Source: Nocardia nova NBRC 15556 (GTDB lineage: Bacteria; Actinomycetota; Actinomycetes; Mycobacteriales; Mycobacteriaceae). From it: a stretch of DNA of 34,057 nt. The position numbers and the translations under genes are program-made. Under the pieces are notes generated by a model. The model ran no database searches. It was not told where the DNA came from and saw only the letters and a list, made by a program, of their open reading frames with translations. Shown piece after piece: positions 7,784 through 14,095 of the stretch; the first letter of the stretch is position 1; each line of letters opens with the position of its first letter. The stretch is taken from NCBI RefSeq assembly GCF_001613005.1, contig NZ_BDBN01000097.1, forward strand, positions 1 through 34,057, read 5' to 3'.

Positions 7784-9477
7784 CCGACGCGCACGAAACC
7801 GACTCCGCCCCAGCACAACCCACGCCGACGCCTCGCCCGGCACCGCCCGCGAGCACCCCGCGGGCGCAACCACGCTCAGCGGTCCTGGACTCGGCGCACC
7901 TCGGCGATATCGAGGGCGCTCTCGGTCGCATCCGGCTCAGCGACAGCGACCACCCCCGCACCCTCCGCACACGCGCACTGACACTGCTGGCCATCGTCGG
8001 CCCCGGGCTGATCGTGATGGTCGGCGACAACGACGCCGGCGGCGTGGCCACCTACGCACAAGCCGGCCAGAACTACGGCTACAGCCTGCTCTGGGTGCTG
8101 TTGCTGCTGATACCGGTACTGATCGTGAATCAGGAAATGGTCGTCCGCCTCGGCGCGGTCACCGGCGTCGGGCACGCCCGGCTGATCAACGAACGCTTCG
8201 GCCGCGGCTGGGGCTGGTTCTCCGTCGGAGACCTGTTCATCCTCAACTTCCTGACCATCATCACCGAATTCATCGGTGTCACCCTCGCCGCGGACTACAT
8301 CGGCATCTCCAAATACATCGTCGTCCCGACCGCCGCGGTCGCACTCGTGACGATCATGGCCAGCGGCAGCTTCCGGCGCTGGGAACGCGTGATGTTCGTC
8401 TTCATCGCCATCACCTTGCTGCAGATCCCCATGCTGCTGCTCTCACATCCCGAATGGGGTCGCGCGGCAACCGATTTCGTCGTCCCGGGCGTACGCGGCG
8501 GCGTCACCTCCGATGCGGTGCTGCTGATCATCGCCATCGTCGGCACCACCGTCGCGCCCTGGCAGTTGTTCTTCCAGCAATCCAACATCGTCGACAAACG
8601 CATCACCCCACGCTTCATCGGCTACGAACGCGCCGACACCACACTCGGCGCCTTCGTCGTCGTCATCGGCGCGGCGGCACTCATGATGACCGCCGACTAC
8701 GCCGCCCGCACCACCGCAACCACCGGGCAGTTCACCGACGCCGGAGAAATCGCCCACCTACTCGGCGACATCGACCGGGCCCTCGGGGCGATCTTCGCGA
8801 TCGTGCTCCTCGACGCCTCCATCATCGGCGCCGCCGCCGTCACCCTCGCCACCAGCTACGCCTTCGGCGACGTCTTCGGCATCAAACACTCCCTGCACCG
8901 GGGCTTCCGCGACGCCAAGCAGTTCTACCTGTCCTATATCGCCATGGTCACCCTCGCCGCGGCGATCGTCCTCATCCCGGGAGCTCCCCTCGGACTGATC
9001 ACCACCGCGGTCCAAGCCCTCGCCGGTCTGCTGCTTCCCAGCGCCAGCGTCTTCCTGCTCCTGCTGTGCAACGACCCCCAAGTCCTCGGCCCCTGGGTCA
9101 ACCGCACCTGGCTCAACGTCGTCGCCGGAATCATCGTCGCGGTCCTGCTCCTGCTTTCCGGAATCCTGATGGCCACCACCCTCTTCCCCGGCATCGACGT
9201 CGTGGCCACCGCCGGATGGCTCACCGGCGCGCTGGCCGTCCTCGCGATCCTCGCCACAGCGGGGCTCAGGTGGATGCAGCGCCGCACGCCGGCGCCCGTC
9301 CCGGCAGCGGTCGCCGACCGCGCCGACCGAGATCACTGGCGGATGCCACCACTGACCCTGCTCGAACCCGTCACCTGGTCCGCGGGTACGAAACTCGGCA
9401 TGCTCGCACTGCGCGCCTACCTGATCGTCGGCGCGATCCTGCTGGTGATCAAAGCCATCCAACTCGGCCGCGGCTGA
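7780..9477 (+). CDS. NRAMP-related transporter with NRMT-like (Mg2+) signature
   Basis: 565 residues with a hydrophilic Pro/Ala-rich leader of about 65 residues and then about 11 membrane segments. NRAMP landmarks are clear, but the metal site differs. In the first helix (GPGLIVMVGDNDAGGVAT) the usual DPGN is D85-A-G-G88. In the sixth helix (GTTVAPWQLFFQQS) the usual MPH is A259-P-W. In canonical NRAMPs the Asn and the Met favour soft transition metals. Their loss, with the Asp kept, is the pattern I recall for NRAMP-related Mg2+ transporters (NRMT). The start is ATG at 7780, overlapping the upstream stop by 4 bp. The preceding gene encodes the Mg2+-sensing half of MgtE, which independently points to Mg2+. 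A Mn2+ substrate remains possible. Confidence 0.88.
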   Translation: MTDAHETDSAPAQPTPTPRPAPPASTPRAQPRSAVLDSAHLGDIEGALGRIRLSDSDHPRTLRTRALTLLAIVGPGLIVMVGDNDAGGVATYAQAGQNYGYSLLWVLLLLIPVLIVNQEMVVRLGAVTGVGHARLINERFGRGWGWFSVGDLFILNFLTIITEFIGVTLAADYIGISKYIVVPTAAVALVTIMASGSFRRWERVMFVFIAITLLQIPMLLLSHPEWGRAATDFVVPGVRGGVTSDAVLLIIAIVGTTVAPWQLFFQQSNIVDKRITPRFIGYERADTTLGAFVVVIGAAALMMTADYAARTTATTGQFTDAGEIAHLLGDIDRALGAIFAIVLLDASIIGAAAVTLATSYAFGDVFGIKHSLHRGFRDAKQFYLSYIAMVTLAAAIVLIPGAPLGLITTAVQALAGLLLPSASVFLLLLCNDPQVLGPWVNRTWLNVVAGIIVAVLLLLSGILMATTLFPGIDVVATAGWLTGALAVLAILATAGLRWMQRRTPAPVPAAVADRADRDHWRMPPLTLLEPVTWSAGTKLGMLALRAYLIVGAILLVIKAIQLGRG

Positions 9478-9559
9478 CATCGCCGCACGAGATGCCACCC
9501 GGAGGTTCGATGTGCATCGACGCGGCCACCATCGGCCCACGGGGTGCCCGGACCTGGAA

Positions 9560-9700
9560 TCACGAGCGCCTGTGGACACCATGCCGGGGACGCCGGGCGA
9601 CTCGTCCGCGCTGAATCGTCCAGCCGATCGCCGCGAGCATCGCGACCACGATCACCATGACCACCCCGGTCCCGATCCACACCTGCATCGTGCTGTACAC
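9560..9700 (-). CDS. small single-pass membrane protein, uncertain
   Basis: 46 residues from a GTG at 9700 with GGAG nine bases upstream. A single strong membrane helix (MQVWIGTGVVMVIVVAMLAA) is followed by a basic tail (QRGRVARRPRHGVHRR), so the N-terminus probably faces outward. The frame extends further upstream (to about 9805), and a neighbouring frame between about 9805 and 9911 also looks coding (SLRLSMTMIAWMVVKVAARA). A single longer gene split by a frameshift near 9800-9810 is therefore an alternative. It lies downstream of the archease-like gene on the same strand. Family not recognised. Confidence 0.35.
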   Translation of the reverse strand: MYSTMQVWIGTGVVMVIVVAMLAAIGWTIQRGRVARRPRHGVHRRS

Positions 9701-9942
9701 CGGAACATGCTCCGGCGCCGACGCGACCACACCCCACCCCGTCTCGAACCCACCCGCGAGATACCGAGCCACCCTGATCACCGGCCTTCCGCGCTTCGAC
9801 AGCACACGCCAACCGATCCGCGACCGCCGCTCGCGCGGCCACCTTCACCACCATCCAAGCAATCATCGTCATCGACAGCCGTAAGGAACGCGCAAAGGTC
9901 TCCGCCCCCACCCGGGGCTTTCCGTCAACGGACCGGCACGAC

Positions 9943-10434
9943 CTACGCCAGCCGAGCCGAAATCACGTGCTGGATGCGTGGGGTGTTCTCGGGGGCCGGT
10001 GTGCACGACAGTTCATCCGACTCCGTGCTCGCATCCAATGTCACGGTGCAGCGCCAGCCGCCGAACTCGGGGCGCAGGTCGACCGCCTGGACATGCACGC
10101 ACTCCGGGGCATCGTCCATCCGGCCGCTCACATCGGCGGTCTCCAGCCGAATATCCCATCCACTCGCCTTCTCGACGCTCGTGACGACTGGGATGCGGGC
10201 GAATACGCGCCGGTGATAAATCACCCATTCCAACAGATATCCCAAGAGGCTCTCCGGGTCGTGACACATATGCGTCCACTCGATCACTTCGGACGGGCAA
10301 GGCCTCGGCCCGACCACGAAGCAGTCCACCAGTGCGTCGACCGTCTCGACCAGACAGCGCTCGCACGTGGCTGCCCACGCCTCGAGTCCGATCTCGGCCT
10401 CGCGCATCGAAGACGTGTGTCCCGCTGGTTTCAT
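9943..10434 (-). CDS. archease-like protein
   Basis: 163 residues. The N-terminus (GHTSSMREAEIGLEAWAATCERCLVE) resembles the archease start, where HTAD-x-G-x-EAWG is followed by an amphipathic helix. The segments DPESLLGYLLEWVIYHRRVF and EFGGWRCTVTLDAS match the middle and the last strands of the fold. Archease activates the RNA ligase RtcB by helping guanylation and metal loading. No rtcB is present in this window. The canonical Asp after HTA is not obvious, so activity is uncertain. The start is ATG at 10434, seven bases after GGAGGT; two earlier start codons overlap that site. In M. tuberculosis an archease-like gene (Rv2630, beside rtcB-like Rv2631) belongs to the DosR regulon, which fits the neighbours here. 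Confidence 0.75.
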   Translation of the reverse strand: MKPAGHTSSMREAEIGLEAWAATCERCLVETVDALVDCFVVGPRPCPSEVIEWTHMCHDPESLLGYLLEWVIYHRRVFARIPVVTSVEKASGWDIRLETADVSGRMDDAPECVHVQAVDLRPEFGGWRCTVTLDASTESDELSCTPAPENTPRIQHVISARLA

Positions 10435-10796
10435 GGTCATCACCTCCGACCGGCGATAGCTGGTTCACGGGATCGGCCGTGCGGCGGACGCGACCATCTC
10501 GGAAGACGGAAACCTCTCTCAGCCGATTCTTCATGAATACTCCGCGGACGCACCGGAGCAGACGGACCCGAATGCGGTAGCCATCGGTGTGCCGGAGAGA
10601 AGGGGAGAAGGTTCCTGGCGTTCCGTCGACCCGCGCCCCTACGGGAACGACGCCATCGCGGATGAAAATCAGCAGGTCACTTCGATGGTGAACGGAAAGG
10701 CATCGAGATGCCTCGCTGGAGCGATTTCCTCGAGCGGGCCATAGACACGGCAACCGACGGAGGGCCCGGTAGCACTCGCTGCCGCGGTCGGCGGAC
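10435..10796. other. divergent intergenic region, archease-like / GNAT genes
   Basis: About 360 bases between divergent genes. I see no gene with ribosome site and conserved content. It should contain the archease promoter, for which I found no clear DosR-like box. Confidence 0.35.
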
Positions 10797-10816
10797 GGCG
10801 GGACCTCCGGCCCTGT
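10797..10816. promoter_or_regulatory. DosR-box-like palindrome upstream of the GNAT gene
   Basis: The core GGGACCTCCGGCCC agrees with 10 of the 14 central positions of the DosR consensus TTSGGGACTWWAGTCCCSAA. It ends 34 bases before the GNAT start. The match was found by eye and no score was computed. Confidence 0.4.
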
Positions 10817-10850
10817 CGGGAGTCCAGTGCCGTGGCCGATGCTGGCAGAT

Positions 10851-11366
10851 ATGTCGCACTCCCACGATCCGGAATTCGCCCCGACCGCGGAGACGACCCT
10901 GGATCTCGACGATGTCACCTTTCGCCGGCTCGGCCCCGGCGATGCGAGCGCTGTTCGCGACCTCCACGCGGCGCTCGACGAACACGACAGCTACTACCGA
11001 TTCTTCGGGCCGCGGCCGAAACATCTGGACCATCTGGCCGCGGCGACAGCGAGCAACGATCCGGGTCACGGCGCGGTGGGCGCGTTTCTCGGACCTCGGC
11101 TCATCGGTGTCGCCAACTACATCGTCTCCCCCGGCACACACTGCGCCGAGGTGGCCATGGTCGTTGCGCATGAAGATCAGCAATCGGGCATCGGCACCGC
11201 CCTGCTCACGCGCCTCGCCGACGACGGCCGCCGCTGCGGTATCGACAGATTCGTCGCCGACGTCATGGCGACGAATTCCACCATGATGCAGCTGCTGAAG
11301 GACATCGACATCCCGATGTCGGCAGACTATGACAACGAAATCGTGCACGTCGTTCTTCAACTCTGA
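10851..11366 (+). CDS. GNAT-family N-acetyltransferase
   Basis: About 171 residues. The N-terminal segment DLDDVTFRRLGPGDASAVRDLHAAL and the acetyl-CoA-binding strand-loop AEVAMVVAHEDQQSGIGTALLTRLAD (the Q/R-x-x-G-x-G/A motif read as QQSGIG) identify a GNAT fold. Helix 4 and the last strand follow (NSTMMQLLKDIDIPMSADYDNEIVHVV). It should transfer an acetyl group to an amine; the target is unknown. The sequence HAALDEHDSYYRFFGPRPK recalls the GNAT domain that some actinobacteria fuse to CoA-binding or kinase domains, but here it stands alone. The start could also be the GTG at 10827 or the ATG at 10839. I prefer ATG 10851 because the conserved part starts after it, although its ribosome site is weak. 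A DosR-like box lies just upstream. Confidence 0.85.
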   Translation: MSHSHDPEFAPTAETTLDLDDVTFRRLGPGDASAVRDLHAALDEHDSYYRFFGPRPKHLDHLAAATASNDPGHGAVGAFLGPRLIGVANYIVSPGTHCAEVAMVVAHEDQQSGIGTALLTRLADDGRRCGIDRFVADVMATNSTMMQLLKDIDIPMSADYDNEIVHVVLQL

Positions 11367-11415
11367 GGTGCGACACCGCATCGCCCGTGCGGCCGAGTGA
11401 CCAAGGCCATGACCA

Positions 11416-11435
11416 TTCGGGGTAGTGCTCCCCTG
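11416..11435. promoter_or_regulatory. weak G4/C4 palindrome upstream of the amphi-Trp gene
   Basis: TTCGGGGTAGTGCTCCCCTG resembles the outer parts of a DosR box (TTCGGG and TCCC) but lacks the central ACT/AGT. It ends 34 bases before the amphi-Trp start. The match is weak and could be chance. Confidence 0.2.
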
Positions 11436-11469
11436 GCGATGAACCGACCGCGGGCGTGCACTGATCACC

Positions 11470-11709
11470 ATGGCACACACGCTGTACGAGAATCACTGCA
11501 CTCTGACCCGCGGCGAGCTGGCCGCCGAATTGCGCCACATCGCCGATCGGCTCGACGCCGGAACCGATCTGACCTACGGGATCGGCAACTCGGAAATCAC
11601 CGTCCCGGTCCCGCGACAGGTGCATCGCGAGCTGGAGATCGACAGCGCCGTCGACGGCGACCTCACCCTCGATTTCGCCTTCCACTGGGCGCCGACACGC
11701 AGGAAGTGA
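11470..11709 (+). CDS. amphi-Trp domain protein
   Basis: 79 residues, the whole protein being one small domain. The pattern is an N-terminal helix with LTRGELAAELRHIADRLDAG, then a strand pair ITVPVPRQVHRELEID and a closing DGDLTLDFAFHW. This matches the amphi-Trp family (TIGR04354) as I know it. The family is widespread in bacteria and archaea and has no proven function. The gene lies 9 bases upstream of the slipin gene, so the two are probably co-transcribed. Confidence 0.75.
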   Translation: MAHTLYENHCTLTRGELAAELRHIADRLDAGTDLTYGIGNSEITVPVPRQVHRELEIDSAVDGDLTLDFAFHWAPTRRK

Positions 11710-11718
11710 GACCGGCCC

Positions 11719-12594
11719 ATGAGTTCTGCCACGATCACCGTGATCATCATCGCCGTCGTCGTACTCGTCGCGATCGTCGCGGCGCTGTCGATCCGGGTGG
11801 TGAACCAGTATCAGCGCGGCGTGCTGTTCCGGCTGGGCCGGCTCATCGCCGTGCGCGAACCGGGTCTGCGCTTCATCATTCCGGTGGTCGACCGGCTGCG
11901 CCTGGTCTCCATGCGCATCGTGACACTGCCGATCCAGTCGCAGGGCATCATCACCCGCGACAACGTCAGTGTCGACATCTCGGCTGTCGCCTACTTCCGG
12001 GTGATCGACGCCGCGAAATCGGTGATCGTCATCGAGAACGTCGCCGCGGCGATCGATCAGATCGCACAGACCACCCTGCGCAAGGTGGTGGGTCAGCACA
12101 CCCTCGACCAAGCGCTCGCCGAGACCGACGTGATCAATGCCGACATCCGCCAGATCCTCGACGCGACGACGGTGGAGTGGGGCGTCGAGGTCACCCTGGT
12201 CGAACTGAAAGACATCCAACTTCCCGACGGCATGCAGCGGGCGATGGCCCGCCAGGCCGAAGCCGAACGCGAAAAGCGCGCGAAAATCATTGCCGCCGAG
12301 GGCGAATCGCTGGCCGCCGCCTCACTGGGCGAGGCTTCCGACACCATGGTCGCGCACCCGCTGGCACTGCAGTTGCGCAATCTGCAAACCCTGATCGAAC
12401 TGGGCGTCGACAAGAACACCACCGTCGTGTTCCCGGCGCCGCTGATGAGTGCGATCGGCGACATCAGCAGCTTCTTCGCCCGCGAAGCCGGTGCGGCCGA
12501 AGCACTTCACCCACTCACCCAGCACGGCCGGCTCAACGGCGCGACGAGCGAGCGCGCACGCGCCGGCACCACGGGCGCCGAACAGGACCGGTAA
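11719..12594 (+). CDS. SPFH/band 7 (slipin-type) membrane protein
   Basis: 291 residues. An N-terminal membrane helix (about residues 4-24) is followed by the slipin signature VNQYQRGVLFRLGRL and the SPFH domain (about 28-190), which includes PGLRFIIPVVDRL, ITRDNVSVDISAVAYFRV and TLRKVVGQHTLDQALAE. A helical coiled-coil region follows, rich in Ala, Glu and Arg (RQAEAEREKRAKIIAAEGES, about 175-200). It then ends in a conserved LIELGVDKNTTVVFPAPL. Slipins oligomerise at the membrane and organise microdomains, often with a partner NfeD protein; no nfeD is seen here. The last 40 residues are polar and low in complexity. The gene is 9 bases after the amphi-Trp gene and upstream of hsp20. Confidence 0.93.
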   Translation: MSSATITVIIIAVVVLVAIVAALSIRVVNQYQRGVLFRLGRLIAVREPGLRFIIPVVDRLRLVSMRIVTLPIQSQGIITRDNVSVDISAVAYFRVIDAAKSVIVIENVAAAIDQIAQTTLRKVVGQHTLDQALAETDVINADIRQILDATTVEWGVEVTLVELKDIQLPDGMQRAMARQAEAEREKRAKIIAAEGESLAAASLGEASDTMVAHPLALQLRNLQTLIELGVDKNTTVVFPAPLMSAIGDISSFFAREAGAAEALHPLTQHGRLNGATSERARAGTTGAEQDR

Positions 12595-12598
12595 CGCG

Positions 12599-12618
12599 GC
12601 GAGGACTTCCGTCACTCC
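12599..12618. promoter_or_regulatory. DosR-box-like sequence upstream of hsp20
   Basis: The core AGGACTTCCGTCAC agrees with 10 of the 14 central positions of the DosR consensus (GGACT...GTC-C). It lies about 95 bases upstream of the hsp20 start, just after the slipin stop codon. In M. tuberculosis the hsp20 gene hspX/acr is a classic DosR target. Confidence 0.35.
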
Positions 12619-12711
12619 GGGGTGAAGACTCGCTGCCCTAGGAGTGCGCGGCCCGCCACGCTGAGATCGAGGGATAGGAACAGGCACCCACCACACAGCC
12701 GAGGAGTGATC

Positions 12712-13134
12712 ATGAACCTGCTTCCCGCCCACCGCCCCGGATCGCTGCTACCCGACTTCACCGATTGGTGGAATGCGTTCACTCCCGGCTTGGCGCCGAT
12801 GTTCGGCAGTCATCTCCTGCGGGTGGAGGAGTCCGTCGACGACGGCCACTATGTGGTGCGTACCGAGATTCCCGGCATCGACCCGGCGAAGGACGTCGAA
12901 GTGTCCGTGCATGGCGGGTTGCTCACCATCAAGGCCGAGCGCAGCGAATCCCACGAGGAGAAGGGACGCTCGGAGTTCAGCTACGGCTCCTTCGAACGCA
13001 CCGTCTCGCTTCCCGAGGGAGCGCAGGACGAGGGCATCGATGCGACATATGCCAAGGGCATCCTCACGGTCACCGTTCCGATGGGCGAGCCGAAGGAGAA
13101 GGTGACGAAGGTCGACGTGAAGTCCGGCGACTGA
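12712..13134 (+). CDS. Hsp20/alpha-crystallin small heat-shock protein
   Basis: 140 residues, close to mycobacterial HspX (144). The alpha-crystallin domain spans about residues 38-128. It includes VRTEIPGIDPAKDVEVSVHGGLLTIKAER and the family-typical FERTVSLPEGAQDEGIDATYAKGILTVTVP, whose GILTVTVP is the A-x-x-x-n-G-v-L end motif. Such proteins are ATP-independent chaperones that hold unfolding proteins as oligomers. The start is ATG at 12712 with GAGGAG five bases before it; the frame is open further upstream but has no coding signs. A universal stress protein gene follows 40 bases downstream on the same strand, likely in one operon, and a DosR-like box lies upstream. Confidence 0.95.
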   Translation: MNLLPAHRPGSLLPDFTDWWNAFTPGLAPMFGSHLLRVEESVDDGHYVVRTEIPGIDPAKDVEVSVHGGLLTIKAERSESHEEKGRSEFSYGSFERTVSLPEGAQDEGIDATYAKGILTVTVPMGEPKEKVTKVDVKSGD

Positions 13135-13174
13135 CCGGGCACCGGCCACCGACTCCCGGAAGGGACATCGACTC

Positions 13175-14074
13175 ATGACCGAGGAAACGCGCGGGGCGCG
13201 ATCACCTGCGCCGATCGTGGTGGCGACCGATGGGTCCGCCGTGTCGCAGCAGGCCGTCGCGTGGGCCGCAGCCGACGCGGCACTGCACGGATGTCCGCTG
13301 CACGTGCTCGCCTCCGTGGCGTTTCAAGGGGCGTACGGGCCGGTGCCGTATGTGACGGCGGAGGCCGTCGAGCAGATGCAGGACGACGGCGAGCGCGTCG
13401 CCGACGAGGCGGTGCGCATCGCCCGAGCGGCGGTCGCACCCGGTGCGCTGACGATCGGCCGGGAGGTGACCTTCGATCCGATCATCCCCTGCCTGATCAT
13501 GCGATCGCGGACCGCGCGGACCCTCGTGGTGGGCAGCCGGGGGCGCGGCGCCTTTCACCGGGCTTTCCTCGGTTCGGTGAGTTCGGCGATGGTTCACTAC
13601 GCCCACTGTCCGGTGGCTGTGGTGCGGACGTCGGCGAGCCTCGACCCGATCTCCGCCCGCCGGCCCGTTCTGGTCGGTACGGACGGCAGTGACAACAGCG
13701 TGCCGGCGGTGGCGATCGCGTTCGAAGAGGCCGAGCTACGCGGTGTCGGGGTCACCGCGCTGCGGTGCTGGAACGACTCGACCGGTGGCGAACTGTCCAC
13801 CGGTGCGTGGGAACAAGCACGCGAGAAGGAATTCGCTCTGTTGACGGAAAGCCTTGCCGCACATCGGGATCGCCATCCCGAGGTCGCGGTGCACAGCATC
13901 GCCGTCCCCGAGAGGCCCGCCCGCGCCCTGCTCGCCGAGGCCGAGCACGCACAGCTGGTGGTCGTCGGCAGTCACGGTCGCGGCGGATTCGCCGGAATGC
14001 TGCTCGGCTCCACCAGCCGGGCGGTGGTGCAGTCGGCCGAATGCCCGGTCATCGTCGCGCGCCCGAGGGCCTAG
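13175..14074 (+). CDS. tandem universal stress protein (two UspA domains)
   Basis: 299 residues made of two UspA domains (about 11-150 and 158-297). Each ends with the ATP-binding G-2x-G-9x-G(S/T) motif: VGSRGRGAFHRAFLGS in the first and VGSHGRGGFAGMLLGST in the second, followed by HCPVAVV and ECPVIVA. This is the two-domain architecture of mycobacterial dormancy USPs such as Rv2623 and Rv1996, which bind ATP and help restrain growth in hypoxia. The start is ATG at 13175 with GGAAGGGA upstream. It follows hsp20 by 40 bases and is convergent with the ribonucleotide reductase gene, with a gap of 21 bases. Confidence 0.95.
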   Translation: MTEETRGARSPAPIVVATDGSAVSQQAVAWAAADAALHGCPLHVLASVAFQGAYGPVPYVTAEAVEQMQDDGERVADEAVRIARAAVAPGALTIGREVTFDPIIPCLIMRSRTARTLVVGSRGRGAFHRAFLGSVSSAMVHYAHCPVAVVRTSASLDPISARRPVLVGTDGSDNSVPAVAIAFEEAELRGVGVTALRCWNDSTGGELSTGAWEQAREKEFALLTESLAAHRDRHPEVAVHSIAVPERPARALLAEAEHAQLVVVGSHGRGGFAGMLLGSTSRAVVQSAECPVIVARPRA

Positions 14075-14095
14075 ACGGTCGAACTCCTCCGGGCA

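Noticed and set aside
11416..11435. Treating the G4/C4 palindrome before amphi-Trp as a DosR box
   Set aside because: The central ACT/AGT positions do not match. It is kept only as a weak site.
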